Source of the DNA: Branchiostoma floridae
Taxonomy: Eukaryota; Chordata; Leptocardii; Amphioxiformes; Branchiostomatidae
Direction of reading: 5' to 3'
Assembly (NCBI RefSeq): GCF_000003815.2
Contig: NC_049984.1
Location: 27,472,008 to 27,536,007 of the forward strand
Length of the DNA stretch: 64,000 nt
The position numbers were made by a program, and so were the translations under genes. This document shows, piece by piece, positions 34,145 through 47,000 of the stretch. Position 1 is the first letter of the stretch. Every line of letters starts with the position of its first letter. The notes below the pieces were generated by a model. That model worked only from the letters and a program-made list of their open reading frames with translations, made no database searches and was not told the DNA's origin.

Positions 34145-37100
34145 CTAGCCTATGGTGTTGGTTGGGCAGACCCCGATCAGATGGCTTGTGAGTGTTGACT
34201 TGAGTCGTGCCACAGGGTCGGGAATGGTACAGGTGGGTCTTGCCAGGGAGTTAAACAGTGCATGGACATGCTCAACTCCCTGCTCTGCCATGAACCCCAG
34301 CCCGAACCCCCACCTCCTGATGCAGGGAACCACATGATCTTCTAGCATGTGCATCTTTATTGGTACGGTGCCATTGGGGACATTGCTTCTGTAGTATGAC
34401 ATGAAGTCTTTGATGGCTTTGTCTGGAAAAGCAAATAAGAGTAAGCATAAATGAGTGTACGTTAAGAAGCGGGTTGTATTGACAACGTTGGTTAAGTAGA
34501 AGAATGTACTTAATATTCTAAGAAAATAGTTTGTACATGTACATACCTAGCTCACATACTGCAGTCTCCTCCATGGGACCTCCATGGGAGTAGAGCTTGT
34601 GACATCTTGCAAAACGACTGAACAGCTCCTTGTATGTCCCCGCCGTTGACGTCGCTCTGGGCACAAGGGATAGCGGCAGATCTGGAAACTTGTCCATGAT
34701 CTTGGTCACTGTACGTTCCACCATCCCTGTTAGTTCATCTATGGCATCATCCTGTGTATAAAAAAAGGAATAAGTCACAATAGACTCAATATTATACAAG
34801 GCACAAAGTCTGTGTGACCGACATAAACTCCCAAACTAAAAATAATAACTAGCTTAGTACTTGCCTGCAACATTCTGTTAACGTGGTTTCCATTGAAGGA
34901 GTTGCTGTGGAAGGCCTGCCTCTTCACACGGAGGGTCTGCAGGAGGTCATCCAGTTGGCTCGTTAAGGGTCCATCCCCCTTCTTTATGGACGCCTTCAGT
35001 CGCATTTCTTCTGCCTTAGACCTCTGCATGAATAAGTAGATGTATACAATGTAAGACATATCCCAATTATATAATCAAGTCACATTCATCCATATATATT
35101 GATCTTTAATAAATCTTGTTAAGAATATGTATGTGCCAACTTTGTACATGGTGAATTTACCAGTGAATCTTTCTGACGCACAAGCTCCTCTACCATGGAG
35201 CAAGCTTCTGCAAAGACAGCTTCATCTAACTTCTCTGTTGTTCCGTTGCAGCAGGCGAGCCAAGCCAGCTCATTTTCCTGGTCATGGAGCTCCTCCTCCA
35301 CGAGGTCAGCCTCGTCGTCCAGACCCCGGGCCTGTTCGATGGCCTGTACGTAGCACCTGAACTTTCCGAGGTGGACGTCGGCCAGCAGGGCCTCCTTGGA
35401 CACCTCCCCCTCGTGTAGCACTCCACACAGGTACGACTGCAGCTTTAGGTCAAGCTCATGCATATCTGTCTCCATTAGCTTGAAGGCACGAAGGTATAGC
35501 CCCAAGCTTATATGTAGACCAGGTATGATGACCTGTGAACAAATAGACAGATTTTGCCATAAGTTTAAACAATTATGTGGTGTTCCGCAAGTAAGCAATG
35601 GTCCATTTAGCAGTATTGTCAAATTGATACTTTTTTAATTAGTTTACCTGGTCTACTGGCAATGCGAACATCACGGGGGCGATCACATTGTGATGTTTTT
35701 TGGCTAATGACAACTTGCCATTAGCCTGCTCCATGAAGTCATGGTAGTGCTGCTGCAGGGTTGCCAAGGTTCTTGGTGGGATGCTTAGCCTCCGATCTTC
35801 TGACTCCGGGTTGTTCATTTCCATTTTGGTGATGTCACACCACAGGCATGGGTGGACAGCTGTGGTAAAAGTGTTAAAACAATTATTACATAGTATAACT
35901 ATATATCTTTATGAGAAATAAGTCATTAACATTTTTGAAGGCTCTGTTTTCAAGAAAGAAAGTGGAAAGGGCCCTTACCACTTGCTCCGGACAGCCCGTA
36001 CCAAAGGCACAGGAAGGCATAGTCTCCTGTGCCAAACACACGCATCGTATGCTCCTTGCCATCCTTGGCCCTGCAATGTGAATTTGAATCAGGTTCATTG
36101 GGAGGTGACATAAGAAAATGGTACAAAGTTAACACAGGTTTAGCTACTTGTCAAAGTAAGTACTAACTGGAAGCTCACCTCCACTTTGACCCTTGCAGAT
36201 CGCCCAGTTCCTGGGCATACCGGCCGATGGCAAGCATCAGATTTTCCCGGCTGTCCTTTGCCTCAAAAATGCTGAACACAGCGGTGTTCTGCCGGGAGTT
36301 TGGATGGTCCCTGTTGAGCAGCTGGAAGGTCAGTTTGAAGGAGCCTCCCCCGTGGTCTCCCCCGACCTTTACCCAGATCTCATCTTGGGGGATTTTCCCC
36401 CCATGCCATGTAAGGCACCTGTAGAAGATAGATAATTTCCTGTAAATCACTTTTACTTTTCAACCTAGACATATATAAGCAATAACATTCTTTTTATGTA
36501 CACAGGGTGACACCATAGCTGGTTGCCAGATCTTCTGTGTTGCACCAACTGTCAAATAGACTAAGGGTTAGATGAGATGAGACAAACATGCAAGCTGAGA
36601 AAATTAATGCTTTCTTACTCTGACTCCTGACACTTCTCCAGGTAGTCAAAGATGGCAGCGCCGACTGGGGAGATGTACGCACACGGAAGCAGTTGCACCT
36701 TCGTGGGGTCCGACCCATCTTTCTTCGCTCCCTTAACACAGAAAGGTAGGGTTTCGGCGTGCATGTCATATGCAGTAAGGCGCTCCCTGGCGGCCCTTCT
36801 CGTCAGTCGCTCACTCTCCATTGAGATGTTGTACATCTTAAGCCAGCTATAACAGAACAGACAACTCTGTTTAGACTATGTATACCAGTAAGGTTCTTTG
36901 TACAAGAATGTTGTAAATGTAACTTATGTTGTCTACAGAAAATGGTTTTCAATTTTACCTTCTGAGTTTCCCAAGTTGATTGTAGTTCAGTCCTATCTTT
37001 ACTTTTGCCTCCAGCTGGTGACCAGAAGGGATGACAACTTGATCGAACTTCAGCTGGTGCAGCATGCTCCTCAGCTCGTCCCGTGGCACCCTCCGCAGTT

Positions 37101-38684
37101 CCTCCCGGAGCAGCACTCCAGGATCCCCACCACTCACCCTGTCTCTCACCTCCTCCATAACCCTAGCCTTCTTTCGAACGGTAGAACGGGCTGCCTCTGC
37201 TGAGGACTTTCTGGGCTTGGGGACATGCATGAGACGTAGGGGCTAAAATTGAAAAAAGAGACACACATTTCATTATCTGTGGGAGGGGGGAAGGTGGGAG
37301 GGAAAGAGAGTTTTTGCAAACCAAGACAAAGAGGTAGGGCGGGTGGAGACAGAATCTATAGCTGCTCTTACCATAAATTCTTATTGTCATATTGTCTATC
37401 CGACTGCTGCCTACCCCTGTGACAGGGGTCCCAGCAGCAAAAATGGATACGACGATAAATGTAAAATGTCAATTAGAGAAAACTTATGATACATACCTGT
37501 CCTGGTGTTTTTGCCTCAACAATCCTCGGGTCACGGGAGAGAGATCTCATCCGACAATACATCGAATAAAAGGCATCCTGCTGGTCAGGTGTCAGGGGAC
37601 CTTTCTCACTTAGACCAACTGTTACCTTATCACTGGTAACAGATGTGGAAGGTTGGGCATCACGGGAGGAAGGAGGAGGACAGGTAGCAGGGGCAGGTGT
37701 AGTAGTCATGGTAGTGGAGGGAGGGGTTAACACTGTGCTAGGAGTGGAAGGAGGTACAGGTACATGTACGGGTGGTGGGATCACCTGAGTGTTAGTGTGA
37801 GGCACCATAAGGAGATATCTCCTTCCAGGTAGCAGAGGCGGTGTTGTGGTGTGAGAAGGAGCAGGCATTTGTGTTGTGTTTGTAGGACATTCATTATGAT
37901 ACTTAAGTTCATCCAGCCTCAGCTGTGCACAACAGTTTCTACAGTTAAAAATTAATTGAGCATAGCAGGACCTCCAGGTCCTGTGAACAGATGTCAGGTC
38001 ACTTGCTTTTATTTGTGCTTTGCATATAGCACAGTCAGCATTGTTATTTCCAGCTATCTGGAACAACTTATGTAAGCATTCAAAGCAAAACACATGAGCA
38101 CATAGTGCTTGCACGGGTAGGTATACAAAACACTGGCAAATACCACATTTGTATGCCTCCAAACTACAGATTGGTTTGAATCGATCCTCATCAAGAGGGA
38201 AGTCATCTAATGTGCTTAAGAGTTCAGAGAAAGTCTCTTCACTCATAGTTTTGGCACACTCTTCCACCTTTTCACCTTTCTCATTTTTGCCTTTCTCAGT
38301 TTTCTGAGTTTTTGGCCTACCTGGAGACTTCTTTTTTACTGGTCTCCCCCCTTTTGTCAGTGTTGCTACCTTCTCACAAGGAATGCAGGTTTTTCCATAC
38401 CAGTGAGGATACCATGACACTCGTGTTGGTAGCGTGTCAGATTTCCTGTACAGTTTGCACCTACACCTATGGCAAAAGGGTGGGGGATGTAGGTAAGACC
38501 TGTCCTTTTGGACATCTACCAACCACACTTCTTTAATCTTATCGGCAAACTCAACACATGAAAGCAGTTTGACTTGTTTTGCCCTGTCTTGGTTTGTCTG
38601 CACAAACTCGCCACAAAACCGGCAAAGCTTTGCAAGGTTTTTGATGTGTTCTTGTAGTTGTGAATCAGTGCTGCAGGCAGACAT
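34145..38684 (-). CDS. RAG1-like protein (N-terminal RING region plus RAG1-like DDE core), ten exons
   Basis: Exons: 38684-37497, 37242-36959, 36846-36619, 36418-36179, 36070-35979, 35859-35648, 35532-35161, 35023-34865, 34751-34547, 34422-34145. All phases agree and sum to 1,085 codons plus stop (human RAG1 has 1,043 residues). Every intron is GT-AG except intron 8 (CAG|GCAAGT, GC-AG). Exon 1 has the RAG1 N-terminal order: CRFCG near residue 20, HPPPFCHRC, WYPH...CIPC, basic GRPVKKK, a C3HC4 RING (CGICQCF...CAHVFCFECL...CAIC), then CRNCCAQLRLDELKYHNEC. A Pro/Thr-rich linker follows. The core shows IWVKVGGDHGGGSFKLTFQL, FEAKDSRENL (RAG1 LADESDHETL), CLWCDITK (RAG1 CTLCDATR), LPVDQVIIPGLHISLG, and HMLEDHVVP...GFMAEQGVEH (RAG1 HKTLAHVPE...WASEGNESGN), which keeps the CxxC/HxxxxH zinc site and terminal acidic motif. 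I infer a RAG1-superfamily transposase or domesticated relative. RSS binding, activity and expression are not shown. Confidence 0.85.
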
Positions 38685-40579
38685 TTTGTACAGTTGAGAA
38701 AAAAACTAGCAAGGTTCATGGACATCTACATCTGAAAATTGCAATACAGGTATATATTCACTATATGAATAGACAATATGAATTGTTTATCCAATGTACT
38801 ACTAGTATTGTTGTTTTGACAACATAATTTTAGTAGTGCAGCAAAGAGATGTCTCCTATTTTTCTCATCTATAAAGTATTCACATTATCAATTCTAGGAG
38901 ACAGTCTGTATTTTGTATCTATTGTATTATTGTTGTCACAAGAAAAGTTTAATAAGCATCAAAGAAATGTCTCCCTGTTGTTTTTTCTCTCAGCTCTTTG
39001 TAACATTCATTACATAAAGAACTCTGATGGTGGGGAGGGGGGCACATTCAGCGATATTTATCTACTTCAATACAACAACAATTTGATATGATCAGTCTCC
39101 TGAGTATTTTATTCAGGTAGAACAATTTTCTTAGGGATACAATTTAATTTAGAACAGTATAGAACGAAATACAAGACTCTACAGTAACTGATATTGTTCT
39201 AAATATGACCTACAGGTCGTGCACTCTTTGTCATTTTATCCGCTCGTAACACAAAGGAAAGAAAGCAAATGAAGAAAAGAAGCACGGATATTAGTAGTGG
39301 TAAGTATGAGATTGACAACAGATACAAAGATTACCGGTGGATAACTCCGGGAGAGGAGCAGTGCTCAGATGAAGAAGAGCAAAGTCAAGGGTATGATAAA
39401 AGTTTGCCCGGTGAAGCCCTATACCCGGAAGTGCGTGTCATGTCCCCGTATGTTTGTGATTAGAAATTATATATCCCCACAGGTCTCCTTTCATCAATGA
39501 GACCTTACAGGGCAGGATATAAACTCAAGTAAGACAACTTCTTTGAGGTTGATATGTGGTTTATTTGCTCAAAAACACCTTAGTTACGGCAAGTAAATAT
39601 TCAGTTGCTATGCCGGCACGTGGGCTGCCCGTGCCGGCGTAACACGATATGACCATATTTGGGAGTGCCTCGCGATGCCGCGCAGGCGCACACTAAGGGA
39701 GCAGGATGAGAACTTTAGGCGGTGACGTGAGCTGAACTTGGGATAATTTTTTCCTGTTTTTATGGGATCATTTTTTTCCTTTGTTTTTATCGTGGCAACT
39801 ATCATTGCTTGAGCTGAAATGAATTGTCTGATTCATGAATGAACAAAAACAGGTTAATCATGTGTGTCAAGTTGAAAGGCAATTAGAGAGAAACGGCGTC
39901 AATGCCAACATAACTGACCCACAATCCCCGGAAAAGTGCGGCTGCCAGCCGGCGACGGGGCCCCCAGTCCGGCCGGGTGGTGTTCGCCGAAGCTTCGTGG
40001 GCCATGTGCAGCAGCACGTGCCTGAGGCCAGCTGGCATTGTGAGTAACGTACGATTTGCTCTAAGGACACTGACGAAATATGGCAAAGCTCGTGCATGCT
40101 ATAGAAAATATTCAGATCTGCTTTACTTACTATCACTATCAGTTCTCTTAGCGTTCAGTATGACTAGAACCTACACTCTCTAGCCTCCTTCTCACACCAG
40201 CATTTACGTGGCGGTGGTGGTGGGTGTTGAGCGTTGATTCGCGATTTTCAAGACGACCGAAGAATCTCTTGCCATGGGAAATCGTTTTGCTGCCACTATC
40301 TCCCATGACCAAAGATTCTTCGCCCGTGTTGAATATAGCGAACCAGCGCCCCCTAAAAAATATTAAACGCCGGCGCTACAATAACAAGTCTGTGGAGGAC
40401 TACTACTTGAATACGTAAAAATACTACTACTTATTTTGCATCTTTTCACACACTAGATTTTTACCAGCACTATTCTGAGCGAGAACAGGGCAAACTTTTT
40501 TTTTTTTCAATTACAGATTGCACTGTCTTCAAACCAAATATGACACGTTCTGGTCGTCAAAATTGTACAATTTACATAC

Positions 40580-40722
40580 CCGCTCTGCTCGAAAAGCTGC
40601 TCGAGGGCGGTCACAGCATTGTAGAGGTCCGTCATAATCGAGATGAAGTCAGGGATCGGAGAAGTCGGACATACAAAATGTACGTGCTTTCGCTGGCGAA
40701 GTAACTGGCGATATGATTCCAA
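40580..40722 (-). CDS. Possible first exon of unknown gene
   Basis: An open stretch from ATG 40722 (MESYRQLLRQRKHVHFVCPT...IPDFISIMTDLYNAVTALEQ then LFEQS) ends at a consensus donor GG|GTATGT. It lies upstream of the RAG1-like ATG on the same strand but has no evident link to it. Bases 38700-40500 otherwise have no gene I can support; the GC-rich stretch at 39.6-40.05 kb could be promoter-like. Confidence 0.35.
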
Positions 40723-40838
40723 ACATCCCCATAAAAATAGCCATGCGCAGTCAGATACCCAGTCAGATTACGTTCTGTGATCAAAATTCCGATAACGAAA
40801 GGCCTGACACAACATTTCCCACATGGTCTCTCTTAAAA

Positions 40839-41000
40839 CATCAAGTACTTTTTACTTCAGCTATTTTGCCTTCTCACATGGCTAGCACAACATGTCATAG
40901 AAAAACAGAATTGTGTCAACATCAAGTACTTTTTACTTCAGCTAGTTTGCCTTCTCACATGGCTAGCACAACATGTCATAGAAAAACAGAACTGTGTTAA
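40839..41000. repeat. Tandem duplication of 81 bp
   Basis: Two adjacent copies of about 81 bp (ACATCAAGTACTTTTTACTT...CATAGAAAAACAGAA.TGTGT) differ at only a few positions, so the duplication is recent. It lies just past the stop codon of the 41-51 kb transposase-like gene, in its likely 3' UTR. Confidence 0.9.
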
Positions 41001-41060
41001 TAACATCAAATGAAGAGATAATAAAGTTGAAACAGGGAAAATATCATTTAGATCTGGTGT

Positions 41061-44000
41061 CTAATACCCTTTAAGGACTTCATGAACTTTAAACTCTCCT
41101 TGTCTTCTTTCTCGCATTTTGTGCCCCCCAAGTTTTGACCCTTTTTCCATCATTGAAGCAAGACAAACATATGGGTCTAATGACACTGTACTGCTGTCTG
41201 AGGGTAGCCATTGTTGGATGCTCTGGACCAAGCAAGTCGTCCTGCCTGCCACAATGGTAACAGACATCTTCGAATGAAATGAGCTTACTACTGTAATACT
41301 GTGCTTCAATGGGGGAAGCACAGTTCACAGCTCGTCTTACCACAATGCTGTCATGGTACCTACAGAAAAAAGAACACAAACGGTAAGCAGGCTACAGGAA
41401 CATCTTTTTTAATGAAAACAATGGTTTTACTCATTAAAGAAAAAAATGAAAGCAGTAGCAATAGAAACTGGTGAAAAATGACAAAAGGAGCTTTATTTCT
41501 TACCTGCCACCTTCTTCAAACAAGTTGCTTCCACATGTGAAGACCATGCTGTCCCTGACTCTTCCCACAGCTTCCTCCTCCTGCCTCTTCAGTTTAGAGT
41601 GACTGAATACACATCTCGGCTTCAGACACACTGCACACCTGTAGATTAAAAGACCAAAAAAGAACTTTGCTTTACAATATATCAACCAAGAATGTCATAG
41701 ACTTAATCACCAGGCAGCCCAGTGACTTGCTAAACTAAGGTGAAACACTGAGTAATGGGTACCCTGTCATGCCCAATTAGAAGGTCAATTAAAGCCTTTC
41801 ACTATCACATCTACCTGATAGCCATCCGGACCTTCCCAGCTACTAGTAGACCCCTCCTTTTCTTTTTTTTCCAATCATTCTTTATTACTTTTTGCAAAAC
41901 AAACAACAAAAAGAAAGCATGGCAGCTACAGATACGTTAAACAAAGCACATGTAAAACCACAAAATAAAAGCAAAAACCAGTAACAACAGTTAACGTTAG
42001 TCCTAAACCCCTTTGCCCATATTCATTCAACAATATCACTATACATTTGTTTAAGATATGGTGCTGACAGAAAATAAGTTATTTAAGTTTCCCCACTTCC
42101 CCCTGTGTTTAAGCAGTTTGCCTTGCCGAATTGCTATGTTTTTTTCTAATTTATAAAAGTATGAAACAAAGGATATGAAAGCAGACAGATTCAAAGAATG
42201 CTTACGATTTTTAAAAACAAATATTTTGCCTAAAAGGAGGATAAGATTCGACAGAACCGGGCAACGATCACTAGAAATACCGAACATTATACTGAGAGCA
42301 TTAATATGCAAATGAGTACCATTTATATTGAAAAACCATTCGTCCACCTGACGCCAAAAATTTGAAGTTACACAACAGTCCCCAAAAAGGTGGACGACTG
42401 TTTCTTCTTCCTCGTTACAGAGGTTACATAGTGGGGAGTCTATCAAACCCCGTAAATATAATATTTTATTGCAAGGTAAAAATTTGAATAATAGTTTATA
42501 TTGAAATATTCGAGTATATGAATCAATCGAAAGTTTATAAGGTAAACTATATATATTTTGCCATGGTAGTGGGGTGTCAAAATATTCTTCCCATGAAAGT
42601 TTAATTCTTTCAGATGAGCCCCATAGACTGGCTTCGTTCATGAAGAATTGATACAGACACTTATTAATATTACAGTTACGAAGCCAGCCTATGTTTCTAC
42701 ATACAGGAAGACAGACACCCAAACTTGGAGAATTCAATTTCAGCTTAGCCTTCCAAAAAGGGGGAATAGCAGACATAAGTTGATTATATTTGAATTCAGG
42801 ACACACTACTCCAAATTTTGTAACAAAATCAACATATGATAAGAAGCTGTTTTCTGCGTCTAACATGTCGTTTACAAATATGACCCCCCTACTTAGAAAT
42901 ACCTGTGAAAAGAAAGGCTTACCACTGATAGTTATATTTGAATTTAGATGCAGAAGCTGCTGCTTCACCTCAACCGCCTCCTCAGGTGGCCTAAGTTGGT
43001 ACTTCAACCATGCCTGTATAACATGGGTAAAGAATGTACTTAAAGGGGATATTTTACCTAAAAGAGATTCAAAATCCTTTTTGTTAAGTTGCGCAAAGGG
43101 AAACAAGTCAGTACGAAAGATGGAATTTGATAAAAGAATTAGCTTTGAGCAAAACCATTCCTTATTTAAATATAGTTTGGGTAGCCAAGAAGCTTTTAAA
43201 GTAAAATCTACGGCCCGCAAGTTTCTTAATTTCAGGCCTCCCTGATCAAGAACGGCGTACAAAGTTTTTCTTTTAACCCTCTCAGGTCCATCTCCCCATA
43301 GAAATTTACATATTTTTTTCTCATATCGATCAAAGAAGTCAGAGGGAGGTGTCGGGAGGGAAGTTAATAGAAAAATAAATTGTGGGACGATTAAAGTATT
43401 AACCAAGATAATTTTTCCCATAAGGGTTAAGGATTTAGATTTCCATAACATTAGAATCTTGTCTATTTTTTCGAATTTTCTATCAAAATTACTATGAACA
43501 ATGTCGGACATATGTCTCGGAATATGAATTCCAAGAATGTCAACGGGGCCATCTGTCCAAAGTATTGGGAAAGAACAAGGTAAGTAGAAGTTTGTACCGC
43601 TTAAAGATCCAATCCGTAATATTCTACATTTATCAAAATTTGAGCGTAAACCAGATAGAAGGTTAAAAATCTCCAAATACTTAACCAACGCGTATAGAGA
43701 GCCAAGTTGAGATGTAATTCCAAAAGTGTCTAAACCTTTGATTTCTATATTATTTCTAATTTTACTAGCAAGCAATTCAACTCCTAATATAAAAAGATAC
43801 GGAGATAAAGGACAACCTTGTCGGACCCCACGGGACAGGTTAAAGGGCTTGGAAATATAACCATAATTAATAATTTTACTAGAGATGTCACTATAAAGAA
43901 TTTTAATCCATGTTATAAAAGAGTCTCCAAAACCAAAATATCTAAGTGCTTTAACAATAAATTCTACTCTGATGGTGTCGAAGGCTTTTTCGAAGTCTGC

Positions 44001-47000
44001 CAGGAAAATTAAACCAGGTAATTTGTTTTTCTCATAATATTCCATAATTTCTAAAATTCTCCGTATGTTATCGCTAATACATCGCCCCTGCAGGAAACCA
44101 GTTTGATCATAAGATATTAAATTTGAGATAACATTTTTTATGCGAAGGGCGAGGCATTTGGATAACACACGTGTATCACAGTTAAGGAGGGTAATAGGGC
44201 GCCAATTCTTTATATATGAAGGGTCTTTGTCCTGTCCCGATGGGTCTTGTTTAAGTAACAAAGAGATCAAACCTTCTTTTTGAGTACCAGTTAACTGTTT
44301 TTCACTGAAAGAAAAATTAAAACACTCAAGCATAGGCTGCTTTAAACAATTAAAGAAAACTTTATAAAATTCTACTGAAAGGCCGTCAAGACCAGGACCT
44401 TTCCCCCAGGGGAAAGAGTTAATTGCATCCTTCAGTTCCCCCTCAGTAATCAGACCCTCACACCCCCCACGCTGCTCAGGAGACAAAGACACACGATTAG
44501 ATGTCGGGAAAAAGGGTTCAAAAACATCGTCGTCCACCGACATGGGCGGCTCCTCAAATGAATAAAGGTTTTGATAGAAATTAGCTTGCTCCTCAAGAAC
44601 ATGCAGCGGATTAGTTTTAACCTGACCATCTGTCGTTACAAATCTAAACATATTCTTCCTGGCCTTATCCCTAGTAACTAAATTCATAAAAAATTTCTCC
44701 CCTTGCTCCATCCACTTGGCTCTCCTACTGGCAATCATATTATTAGATTTTATTTGATACAAAATTTCTAAATCATGTTTCTTTTCTTGTAACTTATCAA
44801 AAGTTGTTGAATTTGGAACAGAGTCTAACTCTACTTGTAGTCTACAGATTTCATTAACTAGAGAATTTTCCGCTTTTTTACGTTGTTTGTATTTCCAAGA
44901 AGAGTATTTAATGATGTGTCCACGAACACAACATTTAAAAGAGTCCCAGACAATATGAGGATTTGCAGAACCCTTATTACAAAGGAAAAAATATTTTATG
45001 AAGTCTGAGGTTTCTCTAACAAATACTGGATCACTTAACAAATCTTGGTTAAGTCGCCAGAAACCTTGACCCCTGGGTATTGGTGAGGTGATAAGTGAAA
45101 TTCCAATAAGGGAATGATCAGATCTAAAACTATCTTCTATCTTAACGTATTGTACGGAAGACACTAGAGAGAAAGATATTAAAAAGTAATCAATGCGGCT
45201 GGCCTGAAAACGACGTCTCCAAGTGTATCTCCTTTCGTTAGCATTCTTATGTCTATAAATGTCTATTAAATCAAGATTTGCACAAAAAGAGTTAATTGCC
45301 TGAAGACATTTAGGATGGTAGCTAGAAAATCGATGCCCGGTTCTGTCCATGTCTGAATTTAAAACAGTATTAAAGTCTCCTACAGCAATAAAGGATGATC
45401 CAGGATCTATGCAACTTTGTAAAGTAGTTTCCAAATTTGTAAAAATAGAAGGGTCGTCCGAATTAGGGCCATAAATATTGATTATGCAGAAACGTGTAGA
45501 CTCTAACGAAACATCCAACAAAATCCACCGACCGGAGTTGTCACTCAAGGTCTGATGGACAGTATAGGAAATATTTGCCTTAAATAAGATCATTACACCT
45601 CTGCTGTTGCTTAAACCATGATTGAAGAAAATGTCTCCCCCCCATTCGGACCGCCATTCTGTTTCCACTGCTTGTGTGGAGTGGGTCTCTTGTAAACAAT
45701 ACATTTTGTAAGATTTGTCTTTTAACCAAGTAAAAACTTCATTTCGCTTCCTGCGGTCTCCCAGTCCATTGCAATTGTAACTACAGATTTCTACCTTAGG
45801 CTGTGTCATGAAATAGGTACATGAATAGTAAATGTTTTATAAAGATCAAAAAAGGAGTGGAGTCCGCAGGAAGCAAGAATTAAAGTTTGACAACAATGCG
45901 AAATATTTATATTGTATCTACTGGGCAATGAGGGTTTTTCATAGTTAACAGTACTGTAAAGAACACATTTGCATTTGAGAAAACAGGAACATAGAAAAAC
46001 ATGCCATGCACATAACCAAACATGCTCTAAAAAAGCACGCATATTTCTACTACAAAGCAACTCAAACAATGGTCGACTAATCCTTAAATAGTTTCACAAA
46101 CATCAAAATTTACTTTACTGTACCAGTGTTTATTTGTTGGTATGCAGAAAAAAAAAGACGATACTATCTCAGCAAAAAGATCCTACAAAAAGAAAAAATA
46201 AGCTGGCATTTCCTCTCAACATAAAATAAGAATAATAAAAATAAAAATAAAAATAAAACATGTCTAAGGAGTTGCCATTAATAACACATCTGTTTTTGCC
46301 ATACTACGAATGAGAAATACACAACTGACTTTTCATTCAGAGGAAAAAGCAACTACCTGGTACTTTTGAAACTACATTGTATATTATATACATACATTTT
46401 TTAAACTTTAGCATATCAATGACTTTAGTCTTACACTATTTAAACATTTCCGCATACAAAACAATCCAATAACAGCAACAAGAGAGAAAAGAAAATAGGA
46501 ACTAAGGTATAATTAATCAAGTCATCTATCTTGTTGCTAAAATGCGGAAAAAGAAGGAGAGCAAAAAAAAGGAACAAAAACTAAGGGAGAAGTCATGCGG
46601 ATTCAGCCTCCATCCTACTCGGAGGAAACAACAACAGCAACCAAAGGTCTCAACATTTTCTCCCATGTGAAAAAACACCGGATTAATTACAAACTGATTA
46701 CATTCACCCGTGTCTATCAGACTCAGAACGCAAAGCGGGGAAAAATCAACCGGAGATAGAACAAAAATCAGGGACAGTCCATCTCTTGAGCCAAAGGTCC
46801 GAAAACATTAGTTTTTTTCACGTCCGGCTGTTGTTCTGGAGACCTGGAAGCTTGGCGTTTAGCGAAGGTCTTCCTTCGCTGTACCACAAACTCCCCCGTT
46901 GTGTCGCCTGCCACGCCCTGCTGCAGGTCCTCCTGGCATGTCAACAACACCCGGCGATCCCCACGTGTCGCCCAGATTCTTCCCTCGATCGTTACCCAAA

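Noticed and set aside
34145-38684. RSS-like heptamers (CACTGTG/CACAGTG) near the RAG1-like gene as terminal repeats
   Set aside because: Isolated heptamers occur by chance, one of them inside exon 1; no paired, inverted ends with a 5-bp duplication were found.
42790-43245. 151-codon plus-strand frame inside the LINE
   Set aside because: Antisense shadow of ORF2, which has clear domain structure on the minus strand.
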